Below are positions 1 through 5,391 of a DNA stretch of 19,864 nt, one piece after another (the stretch's first letter is position 1; each line of letters opens with the position of its first letter). The notes beneath the pieces were generated by a model that searched no databases, was not told the DNA's origin, and worked only from the letters and a program-made list of their open reading frames with translations. The DNA lies in NCBI RefSeq assembly GCF_016680995.1, contig NZ_JAEQMG010000188.1, positions 1 to 19,864 of the forward strand, written 5' to 3'. Both the position numbers and the translations under genes were made by a program. This DNA comes from Ruminococcus difficilis. Lineage in GTDB: Bacteria > Bacillota_A > Clostridia > Oscillospirales > Acutalibacteraceae.

Positions 1-1
1 G

Positions 2-1018
2 GAAGCTGACCGCATCAAGGCGCAGCTAGTCACGCCCGAAAGCGAGCTCGAGACAATGCGGATGCGCTTTGAGCCTAAATTCGAGAGCGGAAACGACGTA
101 CTGATCTGCCGCAATCTCGCGAAATCCTTCGGAGAAAAACACCTGTTCAGCGACGTCAACATACATATCCGCAAGGGCGAGCGTGTGTTTATTCTCGGCG
201 CGAACGGCTGCGGAAAAACGACTCTTTTCCGCATTCTCAACGGAAGAATGCCGCAGGACAGAGGTGAATTCGACCTCGGCGCTAATGTTATGACGGGTTA
301 TTTCGATCAGCTGCAGCAAAATCTCGACCTCAATAAAACCGCTATCGACGAGGTATGGGACAGGTTCCCGAACATGACGCAGACAGAGGTTCGCTCCGCG
401 CTCGCTTCATTCCTGTTCAAGGGTGACGAGGTTTTCAAGCCGCTGTCAAAGATGAGCGGCGGCGAAAGAGCGAGGATATCTCTGCTGAAGCTGATGCTCC
501 AGGGCAGCAACTTTCTCCTGCTCGACGAGCCGACAAACCACCTCGACGCTTCTTCACGAGAGGAGCTGGAGAAAACACTCGACGAATACAACGGCACGCT
601 GCTGATAATCAGCCACGACCGCTATTTTATCAATAAGCTCGCCGACAGGGTTCTTGTTCTCACACAAAACGGAATGAAGGAATACCTCGGAAACTACGAC
701 TATTACCTCGAGAGGATAAAGTCTGCAAAAGAAAGTGAAGCCGCTCAAAAGGCAGCCGACAAAAAGGAAAAGCCGCAGAATGAGTATTTTCTCAACAAAC
801 AGCGTCAAAGCGAGGAGAGAAAGCGCCTGACAAAACTGCGCAAGACCGAGGAGGAAATCGAGAGCCTTGAAGAAAGGATCAATGAAATCCAGAATAAGCT
901 CAGTGACAGCGAGGTTACAACAGACTATGAAAAGCTGATCGAGCTTACTAATGAGCTGGAGGAATTGCAGGCGAAGCAGGAAGGTCTTTACGAAATCTGG
1001 GAAGAATTGTCGGAGTGA
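2..1018 (+). CDS. ABC-F family ATPase, 3' part (5' end outside window)
   Basis: The open frame runs in from the window edge, so the start is upstream and the internal ATG at 56 is not the true start. The visible part carries the second ATP-binding domain of a twin-cassette ABC-F protein: Walker A (GANGCGKTT), signature (MSGGERARI) and Walker B running into the ABC-F hallmark LLLDEPTNHLD, then the switch His in IISHDR. There are no membrane segments. The last ~100 residues are Lys/Glu-rich with heptad character, a C-terminal coiled coil as in Uup/YfmR-type members. Family members are soluble and act at the ribosomal E site in translation quality control or antibiotic protection. Which subfamily this belongs to cannot be decided without the N-terminal half and inter-domain linker. 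No T-rich terminator follows; a tRNA promoter begins right after the stop. Confidence 0.93.
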   Translation, partial: EADRIKAQLVTPESELETMRMRFEPKFESGNDVLICRNLAKSFGEKHLFSDVNIHIRKGERVFILGANGCGKTTLFRILNGRMPQDRGEFDLGANVMTGYFDQLQQNLDLNKTAIDEVWDRFPNMTQTEVRSALASFLFKGDEVFKPLSKMSGGERARISLLKLMLQGSNFLLLDEPTNHLDASSREELEKTLDEYNGTLLIISHDRYFINKLADRVLVLTQNGMKEYLGNYDYYLERIKSAKESEAAQKAADKKEKPQNEYFLNKQRQSEERKRLTKLRKTEEEIESLEERINEIQNKLSDSEVTTDYEKLIELTNELEELQAKQEGLYEIWEELSE

Positions 1019-1047
1019 TTGACTAATTTCTCAAAATGTTGTATAAT
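1019..1047 (+). promoter_or_regulatory. Strong sigma-A promoter for tRNA-Arg
   Basis: TTGACT (1019-1024), a 17-bp spacer and TATAAT (1042-1047) form a near-consensus vegetative promoter immediately after the ABC-F stop codon. Transcription would start near 1054, so the RNA would begin with a perfect 6-bp hairpin (GCGCGG 1055-1060, CCGCGC 1065-1070) before the mature tRNA 5' end at 1076. That hairpin has an A-run before it and no T-run after it, so on the plus strand it does not look like a terminator. Confidence 0.85.
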
Positions 1048-1075
1048 AAAAAAAGCGCGGAAATCCGCGCAATAT

Positions 1076-1152
1076 CCGCCCGTGGCGCAGCTGGATAACG
1101 CAACGGATTCCGATTCCGGAGATCGGGGGTTCAAATCCCTTCGGGCGGGCCA
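1076..1152 (+). tRNA. tRNA-Arg (anticodon CCG)
   Basis: A full cloverleaf folds by eye. The acceptor CCGCCCG pairs with CGGGCGG (1142-1148), the discriminator is G73, and CCA is encoded (1150-1152). The D-stem GCGC/ACGC has one C-A mismatch. The anticodon loop TTCCGAT (1108-1114) gives anticodon CCG at 1110-1112. The T-arm has the loop TTCAAAT. The anticodon stem has a mismatch at its base pair 27-43. CCG reads the Arg codon CGG. Confidence 0.95.
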
Positions 1153-1190
1153 AAATTTATGGGGTACCCAAAGGTACCCCATAAATTTTT
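1153..1190 (+). terminator. Intrinsic terminator of tRNA-Arg
   Basis: A perfect 16-bp inverted repeat (1153-1168 with 1173-1188) with loop CAAA starts at the very next base after the encoded CCA and ends in a T-run. The loop-closing sequence GGTACC/GGTACC resembles the tRNA-Gly terminator at the other end of the window (GTACC/GGTAC). Confidence 0.92.
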
Positions 1191-1200
1191 GTCCGCTAAG

Positions 1201-1260
1201 TATCCGAAGGGATTTGAACGGGCGTTAAGAAAACAGTCCTGCGGACTGTTTTTAGCCCGA
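1201..1260 (+). repeat. 60-bp perfect direct repeat, copy 1
   Basis: Identical over 60 bp to 1347-1406, with a 146-bp period. GCTAA just upstream is also shared, giving about 66 bp with one difference. The unit contains the inverted tRNA-Arg T-arm match and the 10-bp hairpin with TGC loop. Confidence 0.97.
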
Positions 1261-1341
1261 CGAGCAGATGATACTTTTGACCAAAACACACCGCATAAGG
1301 CGAGATGGAACTTTTCGGAATATGGAACATACTTCGGGCGG
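1201..1341 (+). repeat. tRNA-linked composite element, Arg copy (contains direct-repeat copy 1)
   Basis: This non-coding element begins with an inverted copy of the tRNA-Arg T-arm/acceptor: CCGAAGGGATTTGAAC (1204-1219) is the exact reverse complement of tRNA bases 1129-1144. A hairpin follows: AAAACAGTCC (1230-1239), TGC, GGACTGTTTT (1243-1252), within an outer CGGGC/GCCCG pairing and with a short T-run. Then come GAGCAGATGA (1262-1271) and GGCGAGATG (1299-1307), separated by 27 nt. Near its end CTTCGGGCGG (1332-1341) repeats the acceptor end of the tRNA in direct orientation. The same order of parts lies downstream of tRNA-Gly on the minus strand, at 19505-19604. I know no named family for it. 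Confidence 0.7.
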
Positions 1342-1346
1342 CTAAC

Positions 1347-1406
1347 TATCCGAAGGGATTTGAACGGGCGTTAAGAAAACAGTCCTGCGGACTGTTTTTA
1401 GCCCGA
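1347..1406 (+). repeat. 60-bp perfect direct repeat, copy 2
   Basis: Exact second copy of 1201-1260. Its inverted T-arm match is at 1350-1365 and its terminator-like hairpin at 1376-1398. Sequence after this copy turns AT-rich and lacks the GAGCAGATGA and GGCGAGATG boxes, so only the first part of the composite element is duplicated. From 1407 to about 1511 I see nothing beyond AT-rich spacer. Confidence 0.97.
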
Positions 1407-1511
1407 ATATTTGTATCATATGAAAATACAATATACGAACCTGTCATTTTCTCTGCAAAAAGACATAAAAATACATATTTCCATTTTAGGCAATATAAAA
1501 ACTGTGTTTAA

Positions 1512-1540
1512 TTGACAAGTTACAATTTTGTAAATATACA
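1512..1540 (+). promoter_or_regulatory. Upstream promoter of the small membrane protein gene
   Basis: TTGACA (1512-1517), a 17-bp spacer and TATACA (1535-1540). It lies 49 bp upstream of a second, stronger promoter in the same direction. Confidence 0.6.
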
Positions 1541-1560
1541 ACAAAAAAATAGAACAATAC

Positions 1561-1589
1561 TTGACATTAAAAATTAAATATCATATAAT
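1561..1589 (+). promoter_or_regulatory. Consensus sigma-A promoter of the small membrane protein gene
   Basis: TTGACA (1561-1566), exactly 17 bp, then TATAAT (1584-1589), a full consensus match in AT-rich DNA. The predicted 5' UTR is about 48 nt with a small AGCAGTT/AATTGCT fold near 1600 and an AGGAGG ribosome site at 1630-1635. Confidence 0.88.
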
Positions 1590-1643
1590 CATTTTAGCAG
1601 TTAAAATTGCTGCATAATAAAATCTTTTCAGGAGGATATAACA

Positions 1644-1979
1644 ATGAAAACAGGCAATAAGGTACTTGGTATCGTAGCTATCGTTCTCGGCGCCTTCGCG
1701 ATTGTAACATTCTATGTTCCCATCTTCAACATAGTTTCTCTCATCGCTGCTATCGTCGGTCTGATTCTTGCGATCCTTTCCAAGAAGAGCTTCAAGGAAG
1801 CAGGACAGACATCACCCGTTCCCACCGTTGGTCTTGTTCTTTCCATCGTAGGTCTTGCACTTGCGTTCATCGGCTTCCTCACCTGCACCGTTTGCACCGC
1901 TTGTGTTGCTTCCGATCCCAGCGTTCAGAAGGCAATCGAGAGCGCTGCTCAGAGCGCTGCTTCCGCTGCTGCTCAATAA
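1644..1979 (+). CDS. Small membrane protein, DUF4190-like (111 aa)
   Basis: Function unknown. The protein is almost entirely hydrophobic. A first helix region covers about residues 7-46 (probably two helices, with Pro-rich YVPIF near residue 26), followed by a short Lys-rich turn (KKSFKEAG), a helix at about 63-90 ending in a Cys-containing stretch (TCTVCTACV), and an Ala/Ser/Gln tail. The alternating LGIVAIVLG and VGLVLSIVGLALA patterns resemble DUF4190-type proteins, often found as small accessory membrane proteins. The ATG at 1644 is 8 nt after a perfect AGGAGG. The gene is monocistronic: two stacked promoters precede it and a terminator follows, suggesting strong expression. The domain call is by pattern only. 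Confidence 0.82.
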   Translation: MKTGNKVLGIVAIVLGAFAIVTFYVPIFNIVSLIAAIVGLILAILSKKSFKEAGQTSPVPTVGLVLSIVGLALAFIGFLTCTVCTACVASDPSVQKAIESAAQSAASAAAQ

Positions 1980-1999
1980 GCAAAATAAAACTTATAAAC

Positions 2000-2038
2000 A
2001 ATCTACAGTCAGCCTGTGGCTGGCTGTATTGTTTTATT
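2000..2038 (+). terminator. Intrinsic terminator after the small membrane protein
   Basis: ACAGTCAGC (2005-2013) pairs with GCTGGCTGT (2019-2027), loop CTGTG, extended by ACAAT/ATTGT on the outside and followed by TTTTATT. The lgt ribosome site (AAGGAG, 2039-2044) begins directly after it. Confidence 0.85.
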
Positions 2039-2051
2039 AAGGAGTTATCGA

Positions 2052-2852
2052 ATGTTTCCTTCTTTTCACATCTTCGGCTGGGAGGTCGGCACCTACGGAA
2101 TTATGGTCGTGCTCGGCGCTGTCGCCTGCACCTTTGTGGGCAACAACCTTATCAAGCGCTTCGGCCGCGACATCTACGACTTCCTGCTGATCCTTCTCTC
2201 GATCGGCGCGGGCATATTCATCGGCGCGCATATCGTCTACGGTATCACCCACCTCGATCTCATCATCAAGGCGTTTCAGAATATCGGCGAGCTCTGGTTC
2301 GACAAGTTCAGAGACGTTATGATATACGCGATCGGCGGCATGGTGTTCTACGGCGGCTTTCTCGGCGGCATCGCGGCAATCGGAGTTTACTGCAAATTTG
2401 ACAAGAAAATCAAGGCGCGGAACCTGCTCGACATATACGCAGTGCTCACTCCCCTGTTTCACGTTTTCGGCAGAATCGGCTGCTTTCTCGGCGGCTGCTG
2501 CTACGGAATTGAATCTCCGTTCGGCTTCACCGTTCACGGCAATACAATAAACCCTGATATAAACGACGTCAACCGCCTTCCGGTTCAGCTCTTTGAATCG
2601 GCGCTGAACCTGCTGATTTTCCTGTTCATTCTCTATCTGTTCAAGAAATCAATTATGACGGACAAGCTGATTTTCGTTTATATGCTCGTCTATCCCGTCG
2701 CGCGTTTCACGCTTGAGTTTTTCAGAGGCGACGAGATCCGCGGCTTCCTCTTCGGGCTGTCGACCTCGCAGTGGATAAGCATTCTGCTTTTTGTTACCGC
2801 GATAATCGGCCTTACAATCTGTCGTTTCAGAAAAAAGCCTGTCACTGAGTAA
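2052..2852 (+). CDS. lgt: Lgt-family prolipoprotein diacylglyceryl transferase (divergent motif)
   Basis: Lgt moves diacylglycerol from phosphatidylglycerol to the lipobox Cys of prelipoproteins in the cytoplasmic membrane. The start is the ATG at 2052, 7 nt after AAGGAG; the frame is open further upstream but that part overlaps the terminator. At 266 residues the length is normal, with about seven hydrophobic segments. Family landmarks are the first segment FHIFGWEVGTYG, the YGGFLGG loop (HGGL region), GRIGCFLGGCCYG, PVQLFESALN, and the C-terminal ARFTLEFFRGDE whose Arg and Glu match the essential pair of E. coli Lgt. The central motif differs from the textbook GRxGNFxNxE: Arg is kept but the Asn and Glu positions are occupied by Cys and Gly/Cys. 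It is therefore a divergent Lgt-like enzyme. A possible substrate is the lipoprotein encoded at 4396. Confidence 0.85.
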   Translation: MFPSFHIFGWEVGTYGIMVVLGAVACTFVGNNLIKRFGRDIYDFLLILLSIGAGIFIGAHIVYGITHLDLIIKAFQNIGELWFDKFRDVMIYAIGGMVFYGGFLGGIAAIGVYCKFDKKIKARNLLDIYAVLTPLFHVFGRIGCFLGGCCYGIESPFGFTVHGNTINPDINDVNRLPVQLFESALNLLIFLFILYLFKKSIMTDKLIFVYMLVYPVARFTLEFFRGDEIRGFLFGLSTSQWISILLFVTAIIGLTICRFRKKPVTE

Positions 2853-2870
2853 TCAGTGCGGGCTTTTCTC
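2833..2870 (+). terminator. Terminator overlapping the lgt stop codon
   Basis: AAAAGCC (2833-2839) pairs with GGCTTTT (2861-2867), and inside it CACTGA (2843-2848) pairs with TCAGTG (2853-2858). The lgt TAA sits in the loop. The run of T after the stem is short, so strength is uncertain. Confidence 0.7.
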
Positions 2871-2899
2871 TTGCAAAAAAAATTATTATGTGATATCAT
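2871..2899 (+). promoter_or_regulatory. Possible promoter for the 2934 operon
   Basis: TTGCAA (2871-2876), 17 bp, TATCAT (2894-2899). Only moderate matches, but placed right after a terminator and before an AAGGAG ribosome site at 2921-2926. Confidence 0.4.
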
Positions 2900-2933
2900 A
2901 TATTAGTTAATATGAATAAAAAGGAGCTTTGAT

Positions 2934-3479
2934 ATGGAAGGCTTTAACGAACAGGTTGTCAAAAGAGTAAACAAGGCTAAACAGCAGGTTATCAAAATCA
3001 TTTCTGTCGTCGTGCTGATCATGATTCCGTTTATCGGCGCGGGTCTGGCGATTATGACGCATATCCAGTACATCTTTATGATCAGCATTTTTCTTTTCAT
3101 GGGCGGCATCTACGGAGTCTGGTATGTTTTCTCGCAGCAGAAGGTAGAGTATGAGTATTCAGTCGCGGGCAATGACCTCGACATCTCCAAAATCATCGCG
3201 CTCAGAAAACGCAAGCCTATCTGCAGAGTGCCGATCAACGAGATCACCGAGCTGACAAAGGACGAGAAGGTCATTGACAAAATGCGCTTCACAAAAACCT
3301 TTGTCGCCGCGCGCGACATCGACTCGAAGGACGAGAACTATTTCGCTGCGTTCAACAGCCCCGCTTTCGGAAAGTGTCTGCTTATCTTCACACCGAACGA
3401 GAGCATTCTCGAGGGCATGAAATCACACCTCGACAAGAAGCTCGTCATCAGACTCTTCTACCGGAAGAATAAATACTGA
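2934..3479 (+). CDS. Unknown membrane protein with two N-terminal helices (181 aa)
   Basis: Not recognised with certainty; it resembles the small Clostridia family I recall as DUF6106. A short basic amphipathic start (NEQVVKRVNKAKQQV) is followed by two closely spaced membrane helices (about residues 20-40 and 45-66). A soluble C-terminal domain of ~110 residues then looks beta-rich, with VEYEYSVAGNDLDISKI, a basic RKRK turn, CRVPINEITELTK and a conserved-looking NYFAAFNSP segment. The pattern suggests a small PH-like beta domain facing the cytoplasm, but that is inference. The ATG at 2934 is 7 nt after AAGGAG. The stop is one base from the nnrD start, so the two genes are almost certainly co-transcribed and translationally coupled. 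Confidence 0.85.
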   Translation: MEGFNEQVVKRVNKAKQQVIKIISVVVLIMIPFIGAGLAIMTHIQYIFMISIFLFMGGIYGVWYVFSQQKVEYEYSVAGNDLDISKIIALRKRKPICRVPINEITELTKDEKVIDKMRFTKTFVAARDIDSKDENYFAAFNSPAFGKCLLIFTPNESILEGMKSHLDKKLVIRLFYRKNKY

Positions 3480-3480
3480 T

Positions 3481-4356
3481 ATGGAACTGACGGATAAAAA
3501 CACTTTCAGGCGCGCGATCCCGAACCGTCCCGACGATGCCAACAAGGGAACTATAGGCACTCTGCTCAGTATCTGCGGCTGCTACGGTATGGCAGGTGCC
3601 GCAATGCTCGAGGCAAAGGCTGCTCTCAGAACGGGAATCGGACTGCATAAATGCGCTCTGCCGAAAAGCATCTATCCTATCGTCGCCATGAAAATCCCGG
3701 AGAGCGTATATTTACCGCTTGACGAAACACCCGACGGAAAGCTCAGCGCAGACTGCATTGACAAGCTGCTCGAGGAAGCGAAGCGTTGCAGCGCTGTTGT
3801 TATCGGCTGCGGACTGTCGGTGTGCAATGATACAAAGCAGATTGTTAATTCTTTTATAGAATATTGTGGGAATCCGGTGCTGCTTGACGCGGACGCGCTC
3901 AACTGCATTGCCGACGACCCCGAAATTCTGAAAAAGGCAAAGGCAGATATCGTCATTACCCCTCACCCCGGGGAATTCGCTAGGCTGATAAAGTCAACGC
4001 CCGCCGAGGTAAACGCCGACAGAGAAAACCTCGCGGCACGATTTGCCGAAAGATACGGTGTAACTACCGTTCTGAAGGGCGCCGGTACCGTGATAGCGTC
4101 ACCCAAAGGCAGGGTTCTTGTTAACCACACCGGAAACAGCGGCATGGCGACAGGCGGAAGCGGAGACGTTCTCGCGGGTATCGCGGGCGCGCTGCTCGCT
4201 CAGGGTGCAAAGCCGTTTGACGCGGCAGCGGCGGCGGTATATCTTCACGGACTTGCGGGCGACATCGCGGCTGAAAAGCTGGGAAAAATCTCTATGCTCC
4301 CGTCGGACATGATCGAATGCATTTCCGAGGCGCTCAGGGCTTGCTCGGTGTCATGA
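3481..4356 (+). CDS. nnrD: ADP/ATP-dependent NAD(P)H-hydrate dehydratase
   Basis: Repairs hydrated NAD(P)H (NADHX/NADPHX) back to NAD(P)H in the cytosol. The ribokinase-like fold is marked by GTLLSICGCYGMAGAAML followed by AKAALRTGIG, by VLLDADALN, by the nucleotide-binding TPHPGEFARLI, and by NSGMATGGSGDVLAG, which carries the catalytic Asp in the GGSGD turn. At 291 residues it is the dehydratase domain alone; the NnrE epimerase domain often fused in front is absent here and may be encoded elsewhere. It starts one nucleotide after the preceding stop with only a weak GGAAG upstream, pointing to translational coupling. The lipoprotein gene follows 39 bp later. Confidence 0.92.
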   Translation: MELTDKNTFRRAIPNRPDDANKGTIGTLLSICGCYGMAGAAMLEAKAALRTGIGLHKCALPKSIYPIVAMKIPESVYLPLDETPDGKLSADCIDKLLEEAKRCSAVVIGCGLSVCNDTKQIVNSFIEYCGNPVLLDADALNCIADDPEILKKAKADIVITPHPGEFARLIKSTPAEVNADRENLAARFAERYGVTTVLKGAGTVIASPKGRVLVNHTGNSGMATGGSGDVLAGIAGALLAQGAKPFDAAAAAVYLHGLAGDIAAEKLGKISMLPSDMIECISEALRACSVS

Positions 4357-4395
4357 TAAAAAAATACGGACATATAATGCACAAGGAGGTGTCTT

Positions 4396-4881
4396 ATGAC
4401 AAAATCTTTGAAAGCATTATGTGTCCTTTTTTTCGCGCTGATTATGCTCCCGGGCTGCGCCGGCGCGAAGCACGCACAGCTCGTGACGGATTTCACAGCC
4501 GACTTCAATGCCGATTACCGTGGACAAAAGCTGAGCGGCAGCCTTACATACAACCGTCAGGGCAGAATGAATCTTCACCTAAGCTCTCCCGAAACGCTCA
4601 ATGGCTTGTCGGTCGGCTACAGCGACGGCGAGCTGCATCTGAGCAAGGACGGACTGCAGTGCACCGCAGACGAAGCGTACCTGCCCTCTCCCTCGCTGCC
4701 CGCGGAGCTTAAAAACGTCCTCGACGCTATTTGCCGCGAACAGGAAAACGGACGGCTGAGTCTGTCTGACGGTAAGGCGGAAATCGGCAGCTGGGAGCTT
4801 GTTTCCGACGAGAAAGGGTATCTTGTTTCGCTTGAAAACAGCAGCGGCAAAATTGAATTTGAGGACGCAGCCGCACTTTAA
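4396..4881 (+). CDS. Predicted lipoprotein, possibly YdcC/GerS-like by position (161 aa)
   Basis: The N-terminus is a lipoprotein signal: Lys at 3 and 6, a hydrophobic core, and lipobox LPGC with Cys at residue 21. The mature ~140 residues are exported and anchored on the outer face of the membrane. They look beta-rich (DFTADFNADYRGQKLSGSL, RMNLHLSSPE, GYSDGELHLSKDG), as in LolA-like half-barrel lipoproteins. In other Firmicutes a LolA-like lipoprotein (YdcC, or the germination protein GerS in Clostridioides) sits in the acpS/alr/mazF neighbourhood. Here the gene lies between nnrD and mazF, which suggests the same ancestry; this is inference and the sequence alone does not prove it. AAGGAGG at 4383-4389 fixes the ATG at 4396. 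Confidence 0.82.
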   Translation: MTKSLKALCVLFFALIMLPGCAGAKHAQLVTDFTADFNADYRGQKLSGSLTYNRQGRMNLHLSSPETLNGLSVGYSDGELHLSKDGLQCTADEAYLPSPSLPAELKNVLDAICREQENGRLSLSDGKAEIGSWELVSDEKGYLVSLENSSGKIEFEDAAAL

Positions 4882-4935
4882 AACCGCACACATTTCACGC
4901 CGTAAAATAATATGTAATAACTGAATAAAGCAAAA

Positions 4936-4967
4936 CCCGGCTGTCAAAAATAAAAATACAAGCCGGG
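4936..4967 (+). other. Hairpin in the mazF leader
   Basis: CCCGGCT (4936-4942) pairs perfectly with AGCCGGG (4961-4967) across an A-rich 18-nt loop, within the 118-bp gap between the lipoprotein and mazF. There is no T-run directly after it, so it is not a classic terminator. A second weak palindrome, GGCAAAAAATTTTTGG, follows before the mazF ribosome site. Confidence 0.55.
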
Positions 4968-4999
4968 AACGGCAAAAAATTTTTGGAGCGTGAAAAGCC

Positions 5000-5347
5000 T
5001 TGAATATACGTCGCGGAGATATCTATTACGCGGATCTAAGCCCCGTGGTCGGCTCGGAACAGGGCGGTATCCGTCCCGTACTGATCGTGCAGAACAACGT
5101 CGGGAATCGTTTCAGCCCCACCGTGATCGCGGCGGCTATCACCAGCCAGCAGTCCAAAGCAAAGCTGCCGACACACATACCGCTGCACGCAGATACATCG
5201 GGTCTGTCAAAGGACAGCGTCGTGCTGCTCGAGCAGGTGCGAACCATCGACAAACGCAGGCTTAAAGAAAAAATGGGCACCGTCGACGCGCGTTCGATGA
5301 ACGCCATTGACAATGCCATATCGATCTCTTTCGGCTTGCAGGGATAA
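5000..5347 (+). CDS. mazF: MazF/NdoA-type mRNA endoribonuclease toxin
   Basis: MazF toxins cut single-stranded RNA at short sequences and slow growth under stress. The 115-residue protein follows the family start to end: [48 protein letters not shown] and [16 protein letters not shown], very close to Bacillus subtilis NdoA. The key basic and acidic positions of that family (Arg in GxRPVLI, Thr in AAIT, the EQxRTID segment) are present. Translation starts at TTG (5000), the only start in this frame that gives the normal N-terminus; a GTG at 4990 is in another frame. No MazE-like antitoxin gene lies directly upstream, which is unusual. A terminator follows at once. Confidence 0.95.
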   Translation: MNIRRGDIYYADLSPVVGSEQGGIRPVLIVQNNVGNRFSPTVIAAAITSQQSKAKLPTHIPLHADTSGLSKDSVVLLEQVRTIDKRRLKEKMGTVDARSMNAIDNAISISFGLQG

Positions 5348-5352
5348 ATTTA

Positions 5353-5391
5353 CAGGGAAACGGAGAGTCCGTTTCCCTGCTTTTTGTTTTT
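5353..5391 (+). terminator. Intrinsic terminator between mazF and metK
   Basis: CAGGGAAACGGA (5353-5364) pairs with TCCGTTTCCCTG (5368-5379), loop GAG, then C and a long T tract (5381-5391). It mainly serves mazF. The metK stop codon (minus strand) lies at the end of the T tract. Confidence 0.93.

Noticed and set aside
1129..1365. attL/attR of an integrated element at tRNA-Arg
   Set aside because: The 16-bp tRNA match is inverted, only 10 bp repeat directly, the interval is about 200 bp, and there is no integrase gene.
1201..1406. CRISPR-like repeat pair
   Set aside because: Only two copies of a 60-bp unit with an 86-bp gap; the unit holds a tRNA-related segment and a terminator-like hairpin, and no cas genes are present.
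2037..2537. 166-codon minus-strand ORF over lgt
   Set aside because: Shadow of lgt: charged, low-complexity translation with no start signals.
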